Assembly (NCBI RefSeq): GCF_000734895.2
Contig: NZ_CP011382.1
Location: forward strand, 1,032,700-1,096,699
Reading direction: 5' to 3'
DNA: 64,000 bases
Source of the DNA: Calothrix sp. 336/3
Lineage (GTDB): Bacteria; Cyanobacteriota; Cyanobacteriia; Cyanobacteriales; Nostocaceae
Numbering within the stretch: the first letter of the stretch is position 1; each line of letters starts with the position of its first letter. A program made the position numbers and the translations under genes. Positions 28,384 to 37,527 of this stretch are shown here, piece by piece. Below the pieces are notes generated by a model. That model searched no databases and was not told the origin of the DNA. It saw nothing but the letters and a program-made list of their open reading frames with translations.

Positions 28384-29037
28384 ATGAAATTATTCAACTA
28401 TCTTTTACTCATCTTCATCATCATCCTCAACTTTCTTTTTGCTAGACCATCATGGGCAGACACACCAAAAATTACCAAAAGCTCTGATTACATAGAAGTC
28501 ACAAAATCCCTCGATATTCTTCAAAATCAGCTATCAGCAGCCAAATCTGGAGAAACAGAAATTTTCACAGTAGAAGACCTGCAAAAAAGAATCGATGAAT
28601 TATCATTTCAACAATATGCTTTAGAAAAAGGCATCAACTGGGGTCAATGTCGAAATGAAACAGGAAAAACACTTGCCATCTATGGTCCCAAACCAGAAAA
28701 ATCTGCATCTGATTTCGATAATGCCCTATATTTTCTCGGTGCAGGTGAAACCACACCCCCAGGATGGGATTGTCAGGGTATTTATCTAGCAAATGACAGC
28801 AAAATTATGGGTTTCAATAATCAAGATTTATCAGGCGCAGCAGCAATCAAAATCCTCCAGGGAACCCAATTGATAGCTAAAAGCAATCCAGAAACTAGTA
28901 CACTAGAATTAAATGTAACTCCCACTAAAGTTTTCCACAATGGTGATATTAATTGGTATATACCCAATGTTTCCGAAACAAATATCACTTCCAGAGTTCC
29001 TGATATCATTTTAGGTAACGAAGAAGAAGCTGATTAG
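28384..29037 (+). CDS. Secreted protein of unknown function (paralogue 2)
   Basis: 217 residues, the tandem paralogue of the gene at 27702: same signal peptide type (ending PSWA-D), TKSSDYIEVTKSLDILQN, WGQCRNETGKTLAIYG, PGWDCQGIYLAND, KILQGTQLIAKSNPE and LNVTPTKVFHNGD. AAGGAG precedes the ATG. Both cysteines are kept. It lies 46 bases after paralogue 1 and 77 before the TSUP gene. No known domain recognised. Confidence 0.75.
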   Translation: MKLFNYLLLIFIIILNFLFARPSWADTPKITKSSDYIEVTKSLDILQNQLSAAKSGETEIFTVEDLQKRIDELSFQQYALEKGINWGQCRNETGKTLAIYGPKPEKSASDFDNALYFLGAGETTPPGWDCQGIYLANDSKIMGFNNQDLSGAAAIKILQGTQLIAKSNPETSTLELNVTPTKVFHNGDINWYIPNVSETNITSRVPDIILGNEEEAD

Positions 29038-29114
29038 CCAGAAATTACAAAACTGGGTGGGTTACTTCATACCTAACTCACCCGAAATATCACAATTTAA
29101 ATGGGAAATTAACT

Positions 29115-29948
29115 GTGAACATCCTCGAATTTTCCTTACTAGTTTGGGTTGGTTCATTTACTGCTGGTTTAATCGGTTCATTAACGGGTTTAGGTGGGGG
29201 TGTTGTCATTGTCCCTCTCTTAACTTCAGTCTTTGGTGTGGATATTCGCTATGCGGTAGGAGCATCTTTAGTATCAGTAATAGCCACTTCCTTAGGAGCT
29301 GCATCGACATATATCAAACAGGGCTATACTAATTTAAAATTGGGCATGTTTTTAGAAGTTGCTACCACCACAGGAGCAATTCTTGGCGCTTTAATAGCTA
29401 CGAAAATTTCTGTGCGATCGCTAACTATTGTACTAGCAATTATCTTGCTCTATTCTGCCTATCTTTCCCAACAACCAAAACGGGAAATACCAGAAAATGA
29501 GTCTCAAGATATTTGTGCCAACTATTTACAGTTAAATAGTGTTTATCCCACAGTCGATGGCTTTATTCCCTATCAAGTTCATGCTGTTCCCGGTGGTTTC
29601 TTGGTTATGTTTATTGCAGGCATCACTTCCGGTTTACTGGGGATTGGTTCGGGTGCATTTAAGGTTTTGGCTATGGATAATGTTATGCGTATTCCATTTA
29701 AAGTTTCTACAACCACCAGTAATTTTATGATTGGGGTGACAGCAGCAGCATCCGCAGGAGTTTATTTAGCTAGAGGATATATTGATCCCGGTTTATCCAT
29801 GCCTGTCATGTTAGGTGTATTACCTGGTGCTTTTTTGGGAGCAAAAATTCTCGTCGGTGCAAAAACTCAAGTTTTAAGAATTATCTTTAGCTTTGTCTTA
29901 GTTGCCATGGCATTGAAGATGGTTTATAACAGTTTTGTTGGGGTGTAA
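29115..29948 (+). CDS. TSUP (TauE/SafE) permease paired with DUF1634
   Basis: 277 residues beginning at GTG 29115. LVWVGSFTAGLIGSLTGLGG then GVVIVPLLTSVFG is the TSUP first-half signature, and VMFIAGITSGLLGIGSGAFK the second. About eight helices. A soluble loop separates the halves (QPKREIPENESQDICANYLQ). It belongs to the TSUP branch that travels with DUF1634, whose gene begins three bases after this stop. Substrate likely a small sulfur or organic anion. Confidence 0.88.
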   Translation: MNILEFSLLVWVGSFTAGLIGSLTGLGGGVVIVPLLTSVFGVDIRYAVGASLVSVIATSLGAASTYIKQGYTNLKLGMFLEVATTTGAILGALIATKISVRSLTIVLAIILLYSAYLSQQPKREIPENESQDICANYLQLNSVYPTVDGFIPYQVHAVPGGFLVMFIAGITSGLLGIGSGAFKVLAMDNVMRIPFKVSTTTSNFMIGVTAAASAGVYLARGYIDPGLSMPVMLGVLPGAFLGAKILVGAKTQVLRIIFSFVLVAMALKMVYNSFVGV

Positions 29949-29951
29949 TCC

Positions 29952-30515
29952 ATGGGTAATTTCGATTTATTATGGCGCTCTTTATCTCCCGCATATTCTA
30001 AAAGCAGAGTTGATATTTTTCCCGTACAGGTAGAAGAAGTTGATAGTGAAGTTGAAGAATTAAAACAACGAGCCAAAAACACTGATTCTCTGATTGGAAT
30101 TAACAGAGATTTTATTAAAACGGAAAATGAGGAGCAACTCGAAAATTTACTGAGCAATTTACTCAAGTATGGAGTTTTGCTAGCTAGTGCGGTAGTCTTA
30201 TTTGGTGGGATAATATATTTAGTTCATCAATGGCACCAACCAGCTAAGTATAGCTTTTTTAGAGGAGAACCAGAACAATTTTCTTCTCCTATGGGCGTCG
30301 TTAAAGCAGTTTTTGTCGATGGCGATTCTCTCAAGGAGGCATTACATGAACGTGCGATTATTCAATTCGGTTTATTGCTTCTGGTTGCAACGCCTATTTT
30401 GCGTGTGATAATTTCTTTATTCGCATTTATCCGAATGCAAAATTTTATTTATGTTGTGATTACCTTATTAGTGTTAACTTGTTTAGGTTACAGCCTTTTA
30501 GGAGCATATATTTAA
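29952..30515 (+). CDS. DUF1634 membrane protein, TSUP partner
   Basis: 187 residues. A soluble, charged N-terminus (EVEELKQRAKNTDSLIGINR) leads to three hydrophobic helices, with LLKYGVLLASAVVLFGGIIY first and VVITLLVLTCLGYSLLGAYI last. The middle RAIIQFGLLLLVATPILRVI fits DUF1634, a family almost always encoded beside a TSUP gene and presumed to be its subunit. It is the last gene of the co-directional cluster that starts at 24682. The 70-residue N-terminal extension is longer than in many members. Confidence 0.85.
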   Translation: MGNFDLLWRSLSPAYSKSRVDIFPVQVEEVDSEVEELKQRAKNTDSLIGINRDFIKTENEEQLENLLSNLLKYGVLLASAVVLFGGIIYLVHQWHQPAKYSFFRGEPEQFSSPMGVVKAVFVDGDSLKEALHERAIIQFGLLLLVATPILRVIISLFAFIRMQNFIYVVITLLVLTCLGYSLLGAYI

Positions 30516-30588
30516 TTAATGTATGAAGTGAAATGATTAATTTGCTATTGACCTAAATTATCCGGCTCATCTTTGAGTCATTACATAA

Positions 30589-30891
30589 TTAGTCAAAAAA
30601 TTGAAATTGCCTAATTATGTTTGTTGTATCTGGGATTAGATTCTGTATGAAATTTCTAACAATATCGAAATGGGGAACTACTAGAGATACTTGAGAAAAT
30701 GCAACATCCAGACTAATAGCACCAATCAATAAAGCTAGTAAACGACCAAAGCACCCAGGATTGATTTCCACAAATAATAACTTTGATTGTCCAATGACAG
30801 CAATTGTCAGGAAAATTATACCTGAGAGAAGAAAAAAGTTATTCATGACCCAACCTTGAGGATTTACGGGAATTCCCATTAATTCAATCAT
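30589..30891 (-). CDS. Small membrane protein of unknown function
   Basis: 100 residues from ATG 30891. It has two hydrophobic helices (NFFLLSGIIFLTIAVIGQSK and FGRLLALLIGAISLDVAFSQ) and a polar C-terminus. Not recognised. Its start lies only nine bases from the divergent PAP2 start, so the two promoters must reach into each other's coding regions, which is unusual. An upstream GTG at 30915 would make the genes overlap. Confidence 0.55.
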   Translation of the reverse strand: MIELMGIPVNPQGWVMNNFFLLSGIIFLTIAVIGQSKLLFVEINPGCFGRLLALLIGAISLDVAFSQVSLVVPHFDIVRNFIQNLIPDTTNIIRQFQFFD

Positions 30892-30900
30892 AGCTAAATT

Positions 30901-31644
30901 ATGAAGATAGAACACAAGGAACTAGACAAATTAGAAAATCTCAATCTAACAAATGAGGTAGAAAATCAATTAGAAACAGGAATAGGAATCACCAGTAAAA
31001 TTGGGTTCTCAACCAGAACACATCTACTATTAATTTTGTTAGGAATTTGCTTACCTTTACAAATATCTGAGTTGATTGCGGTCAAAATTTGGCAAAATCA
31101 AGTTGGTTTTCCATGGGATGTACCAATTTTATTTGCCATACATCAAACCAGTCAACCACAGCTAGATATTTTAGCAATTATCTTAGCTAAGATAGGTTCA
31201 CCTAAAACTATTATCCCCACATTAATATTAATAGCTTGTGCATTAGTCTCACAACGGAAATGGCGATTTGGAATATATTTAATGATTACAGGAATTGGCA
31301 GCACAATTATTAACCTGACACTCAAAGAATTGATACATCGTCCTCGTCCCCATCTTTGGGATTCAACATATCACACGGTCAATTTTTCATTTCCTAGTGG
31401 TCATGCAATGGCAAGTATGACGTTTATTACACTTTTAATTGTGTTAGCCTGGAAAACCCCTTGGCGTTTACTTAGTTTAGTTTTTGGCATTTTTTTTGTA
31501 CCCACAATTGCTTGGACAAGATTATATTTAGGAGTTCATTACCCTAGTGATATATTGGCAGGGTGGCTGATTGCATTAGCTTGGTCTGTAACCGTCTACC
31601 TACTGATAAAACCGCATAGAAATATTGATTTAGATGCAGGATAA
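30901..31644 (+). CDS. PAP2-family phosphatase
   Basis: 247 residues. After a polar 40-residue N-terminus come about six helices with the three phosphatase motifs: K-x6-R-P in KELIHRPRP, S-G-H in SFPSGHAMAS and S/T-R-x5-H-x3-D in TRLYLGVHYPSD. All catalytic residues are present. Bacterial members dephosphorylate undecaprenyl diphosphate or phosphatidylglycerol phosphate at the membrane. No direct link with the adjacent sulfur genes is seen. Confidence 0.92.
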   Translation: MKIEHKELDKLENLNLTNEVENQLETGIGITSKIGFSTRTHLLLILLGICLPLQISELIAVKIWQNQVGFPWDVPILFAIHQTSQPQLDILAIILAKIGSPKTIIPTLILIACALVSQRKWRFGIYLMITGIGSTIINLTLKELIHRPRPHLWDSTYHTVNFSFPSGHAMASMTFITLLIVLAWKTPWRLLSLVFGIFFVPTIAWTRLYLGVHYPSDILAGWLIALAWSVTVYLLIKPHRNIDLDAG

Positions 31645-31756
31645 GTTAAATATCAATCCATAAATAAATTTATAAATCAAGATACAACGGTATATGAAAT
31701 ATTTGTGTTTATTATGTCATTAGACTCTAATTAATATTATTCTATCAAAATTATTG

Positions 31757-32560
31757 TCAGTTAATATACTTGCTTACATCAAATTTTAACTCTCCTCCAT
31801 TCATAATTTTAGGTAATACTCCATCCCATTTTTCGATTGCTTGTTTACGTATAATATCAGATGTTAAAGTCTCTTTAATCAACCTCTGGGCTTCTGCCTC
31901 TCCCTTTGCCAAATTAACCTTAGCTTCCGCTTCCTTTACAGCTTTAAGAGCAATAAATTCTGCTCGTTTTGCCTCCTGCTTAGCTATTTCTTTGGCTTCA
32001 ACAGCATCAGTAAAAACTTCTGAAAAATGTATCTTCACCAAGGAGATATCATCTACCGTTACATGATAATTCTTTAATCTGATAATTAATAAATCATCGA
32101 CCTTGCTCTTGACTTCACCTCGTTTTGTAATAATCTCTTCCGCAGTATATTTTGCCATTACAGCTTTCAATATTTCCTCCACTGCGGGATTAATAATTTT
32201 ATCGACAACTTGCATCTCATCGCCTATTTCTTGAAAAATTAAGTTTGCCTCCTCTGGGATAATATGCCAATTTAAAGCCACATCCGTATACACCTCTTGT
32301 AAATCTTTTGAGGAAGCTTCTGCCGAAATTTCCTGCTTTTGTACACGGATAGTCAATTTGTGAACTGTATTCACTAAAGGAATGACTAAATGTAATCCTT
32401 CTGGTAGGATTTTTTCCTGCACCTCACCAAATTTCATTAATACACCCCTTTCACCAGGATTCACTAGTACAAAAGGGAAAAATATGATGCATATTAATGT
32501 AAGAGTTAAAATCAGCTTTATCAAAAAATGGCGTTTTTTTCTATCTATCATGATGTACAT
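31757..32560 (-). CDS. SPFH/prohibitin-family membrane protein
   Basis: 267 residues. One N-terminal membrane helix (FLIKLILTLTLICIIFFPFV), then the SPFH domain starting NPGERGVLMKFGEVQ and GLHLVIPLVNTVHKLTIRVQ, and a long helical segment rich in A, E and K (EAKEIAKQEAKRAEFIALKA...). This is the prohibitin-like layout; such proteins form ring scaffolds that stabilise membrane proteins and modulate FtsH. ATG 32548 (MIDRKK) is an equally possible start. ftsH at 52916 is in the window but far away. Confidence 0.88.
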   Translation of the reverse strand: MYIMIDRKKRHFLIKLILTLTLICIIFFPFVLVNPGERGVLMKFGEVQEKILPEGLHLVIPLVNTVHKLTIRVQKQEISAEASSKDLQEVYTDVALNWHIIPEEANLIFQEIGDEMQVVDKIINPAVEEILKAVMAKYTAEEIITKRGEVKSKVDDLLIIRLKNYHVTVDDISLVKIHFSEVFTDAVEAKEIAKQEAKRAEFIALKAVKEAEAKVNLAKGEAEAQRLIKETLTSDIIRKQAIEKWDGVLPKIMNGGELKFDVSKYIN

Positions 32561-32712
32561 GATCTATTTCAATTTTCCCCTTTACTAGGTTTGGCAAAGA
32601 CTTGGAAAACTGTGATTATTGTACTGCATTTATCTTTCAAAAAAAAGAAACTAAGAAAAGTATTCCTCAGTTTCTTCTGGAAGCAATTTCTTAGGGTAAT
32701 ATGGCAGATATT

Positions 32713-33858
32713 CTAGCGTTTGCTGCTAAGAATCTGGTCAAAAATGGCGCGATCGTCAAAGAATTTCTTCTGAATTGCATCCCATCCGCCAAAATTACTA
32801 ACTGTGTATAACTGGGAAACTTTGGGAAATTGTTTTTGTACTTCCTTAGCTACATTTGTATTCACAGGTCTAAAACCGACACTAGCAAATTCTCGTTGTG
32901 CTTGGGGAGTATATAAAAACTTGACAAAAGCTTCTGATACTTTGCGAGTACCCCGTTTATCAACTACCTTATCCACAACAGCAACAGGAGCATCAATGGA
33001 AATATTAGTCTGGGGAAGGATATAGGAAGGTGATGTTTTTCCCTGTTTGGCAGCTAAAATCACCTCATTTTCGTAATTTAGCAGCACGTCACCCTGATTT
33101 TTCTTGTAAAAAGCGTCACTCGCCTCCCGTGCATCTTTAGGAAGGAGGGGAACATTCTTAAAAACCTGACTTACAAAGCTTCTGGCTTGATTTTCTTTTG
33201 TTCCTGGTTTACCCACTGAACCCCATAAAGCTAGAAAGTTCCACCTTGCACCACCAGATGTTTTCGGGTTTGCGGTAATGACTTTTACTCCTGGTTTAGT
33301 TAAATCTGACCAGGTTTTAATTCCCTTGGGATTCCCCTCACGGGTTTCAAAAGCAACTACAGAACGAGTGACGATCGCGTTATTCGGAGCTTCTTTTTCC
33401 CAGCCAGGATTTATTAACCCAGCTTTTTGAATTTTACTAACATCAAAACCTAGGGCTAATTGAACAACATCCGCTTGTAATCCGTCAATTACTGCCCGTG
33501 CTTGGGTTCCAGAGCCAGCATAGCTGGTTTGAATGACCACATCTTGACCAGTTTGCTTTTTCCACTGAGCTTTAAATTGAGGAATTATTTTGTCATAAGC
33601 AGCTCTGGTGACAGCGTAGGAAACTAGGGTAATTTCAACCCTCCCACCTTTTTGCGCTACTAAGTGATGTTGTCTAACTACTGATGTGCTGCTATTACTA
33701 TTACCCGCAGCAAACACAGGAATCGCCAAGGTTAAACCAAAACCTGCAACTCCCAACATGGTGATAAACCTCCGGTTCGCTGACGCGATCGCTGGATTTG
33801 AACCTTGCTGCAATGCTTGGAAAAACTCTGACTGAATGCGCTGTGGGTGATTTTTCAT
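32713..33858 (-). CDS. sbpA: Sulfate ABC transporter substrate-binding protein
   Basis: About 381 residues from ATG 33858, chosen for the GAAGAAGAG site upstream; the frame continues to an ATG at 33936. The export signal (RRFITMLGVAGFGLTLAIPV then FAAG) lies about 35-60 residues in. Sulfate-binding signatures: VSYAVTRAAYDKIIPQFKAQ, TSYAGSGTQARAVIDGLQAD, ITANPKTSGGARWNFLALWG. The periplasmic protein delivers sulfate or thiosulfate to CysTWA. No cysT, cysW or cysA gene is adjacent, so it must work with a distant permease. It fits the sulfur theme of the preceding 14 kb. Confidence 0.93.
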   Translation of the reverse strand: MKNHPQRIQSEFFQALQQGSNPAIASANRRFITMLGVAGFGLTLAIPVFAAGNSNSSTSVVRQHHLVAQKGGRVEITLVSYAVTRAAYDKIIPQFKAQWKKQTGQDVVIQTSYAGSGTQARAVIDGLQADVVQLALGFDVSKIQKAGLINPGWEKEAPNNAIVTRSVVAFETREGNPKGIKTWSDLTKPGVKVITANPKTSGGARWNFLALWGSVGKPGTKENQARSFVSQVFKNVPLLPKDAREASDAFYKKNQGDVLLNYENEVILAAKQGKTSPSYILPQTNISIDAPVAVVDKVVDKRGTRKVSEAFVKFLYTPQAQREFASVGFRPVNTNVAKEVQKQFPKVSQLYTVSNFGGWDAIQKKFFDDRAIFDQILSSKR

Positions 33859-34853
33859 AGTGTTCTCTTCTTCAAATAACAAAGTACGGCACACCGATAG
33901 GTAAGTCGGTATATGCGGTAATGAATAAGATGTCATACTCAGCGCTAGGGTTCAAGCATTCCTTTACACAAATATACGAAATTCCGATAAATTTTTGGGT
34001 GTATATATGACTAATAACCAATAAGTACTAAATTATACCTACTCAAAGACAAAACTACGCATAGACAGCAGGAGAAGAATTATCTGTAGCCGTAATTTAG
34101 AGAAATTGTATTAGTCACAATGCAACTTCATCAGCAATGTATTCACTTATGTCTTCTATTGCTATCAGTTTCGCGACGTTGAGAAATATATCAAAAAATA
34201 ACTAGAGCTTAATCTGTAAGTCATTTTTTACTTTCACCCGATGGAGCAAAAATTCAGTAACAAAGGCAAGAATTTTGCTGCCAAGATAGCTGGATTACAT
34301 TTCATTTATTTGTTGCAGTGAATCATCCCTAGCTGATATCGCTATATCCGTAAAAATTATTCCTCCAAGATTTTTGACTATCCATGTCAGGGAATCATAA
34401 CATTTCATTCAAAAGGCAGAAACAAAGTCTTTATTAGTGAGATAGGGCGTCATTTAGTAACTTAAGCCTCAGGAAAAAAGCATACATAGCAAGCATTTCA
34501 GCATTTAAACTATTGATGAGGCTATCTGAGAAGTTATGAATTTATGACTTGTGAAGAGGCTATCTTTTCATCCAGAAAATGCAATCGATTATTCAGAAAT
34601 TATGCTCAGAAAATAATCTCCAGTATCTGAGTATGGAATATAAATACATGATTCCAAAGAGAAGATTGTAATTCCTATTTGTCTAGTCGGGAAGTGGGAA
34701 ATAATCCCCAGTAATAGGATGGGATTAATGGTTTTATGATGACTCAGATCAGGGAAGGTATTGATTTTCTAAATCTGTGCTTATAAGGTGTAAATATCAG
34801 CTATTCCACCAGACTTATTTCATATCAATACCTTGAATCAAAGGGGATTTTCT
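33859..34853. other. Long gene-free region upstream of sbpA
   Basis: About 1 kb of AT-rich DNA between divergent sbpA and the copper-storage-like gene. It holds only a 26-codon ATG frame near 34241 with no recognisable content. It should contain both promoters and possibly a long leader; no motif assigned. Confidence 0.35.
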
Positions 34854-35249
34854 ATGATGCTTACAGAACCCATGTTGGTACAGATGGAAATTTGCCAAGA
34901 AGTTTGTATCGAATGTCAGAAAACCTGCATTGATACTTTGAGCTATTGCAAATCCCAAAACAACATCGAGATGACTCTCATCTGTATGATGCGTGATTGT
35001 GCTGAGATGTGCATGATGTGTGTAAATACGATTGCCGATGGTTCAGAATTTGCTGGACGCACCTGCGAACTCTGCGCGGAAATGTGCGATCGCGCTGCAT
35101 TAGCTTGCGAATTACACACAGACGAAAAGATAAGAATGATTGCGACAATTTGCCGTCAATGTGCTAGAAAATGCCGAATTATCGGACAGCAGTCAGCAGC
35201 TTACTTTCGCAGACCAAACTTCCTCACGGTTGCTGAAGTTATATTTTAA
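34854..35249 (+). CDS. Cysteine-rich four-helix-bundle copper-storage (Csp/DUF326) protein
   Basis: 131 residues with 16 cysteines, mostly in C-x3-C and C-x2-C spacing along amphipathic helices: ICQEVCIECQKTC, LICMMRDCAEMCMMCVN, TCELCAEMCDRAALACELH, ICRQCARKC. In Csp proteins such cysteines line the inside of a four-helix bundle and hold many Cu(I) ions in the cytosol; DUF326 is the same fold. No signal peptide is visible. ATG 34854 follows AAGGGG by seven bases; the frame opens earlier at a TTG. Confidence 0.88.
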   Translation: MMLTEPMLVQMEICQEVCIECQKTCIDTLSYCKSQNNIEMTLICMMRDCAEMCMMCVNTIADGSEFAGRTCELCAEMCDRAALACELHTDEKIRMIATICRQCARKCRIIGQQSAAYFRRPNFLTVAEVIF

Positions 35250-35340
35250 ATTACGACTATCCCATTAACTAATAGCAATTCTCCTTACCCTTGGACGGGT
35301 TAGGCGATCGCCAGTCATGGAGATTTGATTTATCTCAGGA

Positions 35341-36684
35341 TTAACCCAGAGGTACTCCTGTCAAACTGAAAGCACGGACTTCAGTAATTTTTACTTTGAC
35401 TAACTTACCCTTGAGTTCTTGAATATCTCCGGTAAAGAAAGTCAAACGGTTGCCCCCAGTACGTCCCATCACCTGGGTGGTATCCTTAGAGTTTTGTTCC
35501 TCCACCAATACTTCTTCCACTCTACCCATGTATCTTTGAGAACGTTCAGCAGCTTTGATATTGACGAGGTGGTTGAGTCTTTGCAGGCGATCGCTCTTCA
35601 CCTCCTCACTCAATTGTTCCTCCCAAACTGCTGCCGGTGTACCGGGACGGGGAGAATAGGCAGCTGTATTCAACTGGTCAAAACCAATATCATCGACTAA
35701 CTTCAAGGTATTCTCAAATTGTGCCTCTGTCTCCCCAGGAAAGCCAACAATCGCATCTGCACTAATCGACGCATCTGGCATATAACTGCGAATTGTGTCA
35801 ATAATTCTGCGGTATTTTTCCTGGGTATAACCCCGTGACATCCGTTTTAAAACCTCATTGTCACCGGACTGGAAGGGGATATGGAAATGCTCACAAACCT
35901 TAGGTAACTCCGCACAGGCTTTAATCAACCTCTCCGTAAAATAACGGGGGTGAGAGGTAGCAAAACGTATTCTTTCTATTCCTGGCACATCATGGACATA
36001 GTAAAGCAAATCTGTCAGGGTATGCTGGTGTCTGCCTTCCGGTGTCACCCCTGGCAAATCCCGTCCATAGGCATCAATATTTTGACCTAGCAAGGTGACT
36101 TCCCTATAACCCTGTCTGGCAATTTCCACCATTTCTGCCCGAATTGCTTCTGGAGTCCGAGATTGCTCCACACCACGCACCCCCGGAACCACGCAGTAAG
36201 TACAGCGCTCGTTACACCCATAGATAATATTCACCCAAGCAGTCACCTTGCTATCCCGTCGTGGCTTGGTGATATCTTCCATGATATGAATCGCTTCCGT
36301 GGCTACCACCTGATTGCCATCAAAAACCTGTTGTAGTAAATCTTTCAAACGATTAGCGTGCTGTGGTCCCATAACTAAATCCAATTCGGGAACCCGTCGC
36401 AGTAAAGATTCTCCCTCCTGCTGGGCAACGCATCCCGCCACCACCAGGGTTAAATCTGGCTGTTCATGTTTACGCTTGGCTTGTCTACCTAGATAGGAAT
36501 ATACCTTTTGCTCTGCGTTATCTCGGATAGTACAAGTATTGTAAAGGATGAGATTAGCGGCATTTGGGTCTTCTGACCACTCAAAGCCCATGTCTTCTAA
36601 GATGCCAGCCATCCGCTCTGAGTCGGCTTTGTTCATCTGGCAACCGAAGGTGGTGATATGATAACGGCGTTTGTCAGTGGTCAT
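35341..36684 (-). CDS. miaB: tRNA-2-methylthio-N6-dimethylallyladenosine synthase
   Basis: 447 residues, the normal MiaB length. It methylthiolates position 37 of tRNAs reading U-starting codons. The N-terminal MTTase domain starts [20 protein letters not shown]; two more cluster-binding Cys are in YNTCTIRD and VVAGCVAQ. The radical-SAM motif is C-N-E-R-C-T-Y-C followed by VVPGVRG. A TRAM domain ends the protein ([10 protein letters not shown] to [12 protein letters not shown]). All three auxiliary and three SAM cysteines are present. It converges with the Csp-like gene. Confidence 0.96.
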   Translation of the reverse strand: MTTDKRRYHITTFGCQMNKADSERMAGILEDMGFEWSEDPNAANLILYNTCTIRDNAEQKVYSYLGRQAKRKHEQPDLTLVVAGCVAQQEGESLLRRVPELDLVMGPQHANRLKDLLQQVFDGNQVVATEAIHIMEDITKPRRDSKVTAWVNIIYGCNERCTYCVVPGVRGVEQSRTPEAIRAEMVEIARQGYREVTLLGQNIDAYGRDLPGVTPEGRHQHTLTDLLYYVHDVPGIERIRFATSHPRYFTERLIKACAELPKVCEHFHIPFQSGDNEVLKRMSRGYTQEKYRRIIDTIRSYMPDASISADAIVGFPGETEAQFENTLKLVDDIGFDQLNTAAYSPRPGTPAAVWEEQLSEEVKSDRLQRLNHLVNIKAAERSQRYMGRVEEVLVEEQNSKDTTQVMGRTGGNRLTFFTGDIQELKGKLVKVKITEVRAFSLTGVPLG

Positions 36685-36789
36685 CGGTAATTACAGAAAA
36701 TCGGTACATCTTTTACATGATCAATTCTAATGAACTATCTGTCCCTATGGACTTGTGTTTGGGGATGAATCTTTTCTAGAAAACTGGCA

Positions 36790-37527
36790 TCAACGATAAA
36801 AACATAGCATCTGTGCGGTGTCAAGGCGATCGCAATACAGCTGCTGACAGCGATGAAAATCATGCTTTTGGGCAATTGCGTCGAGAATTGACTGAGTTTC
36901 GGGAAAATCACTGGAAAGCATATGGTTTTCAACTATAGAGTATTCTTCCGGTGTGAGTAAATCCCAGCTATTTTGTACTGTTTGTAAATAGCGTCTGAGA
37001 TAGGTTTCCCTGTCTTCCTCTGGTTTGCGAAAAATATCAATGAGAATCACCACACCCTTGGGGTTCAGGAGACGATAGAGATTACCTATGACATAGTCTT
37101 TCTGTTCTTGATTGAGATGATGTAGAGCAAAGGAAATGAGAATGACATCAAACTTCTGTTGGGGATTTTGCGCAAGTTGTGGTACCAGGAGGGAAAAATC
37201 CCCTTCCGTGAAGGTTTGGGAACATGGAATCCTTGCCATATTTGAGGTGGCAATCTCTAGAGCTGAGTTTGACAGGTCTATACCTTGGTAAGATGCTACA
37301 TTTATATTTGCTAAGGCTTGGGCTGTAAAGAAAGCATCGCCACAACCGAGTTCCAGAATTGTCAAGGGTTTGGGGGAGTAGCTCAGAAAGAATTCCTGGA
37401 GAACCTGATAAATCTCCCGATGTCCCATGTAATTATTGTTCAATATTTTCTGATAAGTTTTCCACTGCTGGTTGAAAAACTCGTAACCAGAGGAGGGTAT
37501 TTTGCTGGAATCTTCTGCGATCGCCAT
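36790..37527 (-). CDS. Class I SAM-dependent methyltransferase
   Basis: 245 residues. SAM-binding motif I is LTILELGCGDAFFTAQAL, followed by YQGIDLSNSALEIATSN (motif II with its acidic residue) and FDVILISFALHHLNQEQKDY. PKGVVILIDIFRKPEEDRET continues the Rossmann-like fold. This is a UbiE/Methyltransf_12-like small-molecule methyltransferase with no clear substrate. It stands 105 bases upstream of miaB on the same strand but no functional link is evident. Confidence 0.88.
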   Translation of the reverse strand: MAIAEDSSKIPSSGYEFFNQQWKTYQKILNNNYMGHREIYQVLQEFFLSYSPKPLTILELGCGDAFFTAQALANINVASYQGIDLSNSALEIATSNMARIPCSQTFTEGDFSLLVPQLAQNPQQKFDVILISFALHHLNQEQKDYVIGNLYRLLNPKGVVILIDIFRKPEEDRETYLRRYLQTVQNSWDLLTPEEYSIVENHMLSSDFPETQSILDAIAQKHDFHRCQQLYCDRLDTAQMLCFYR

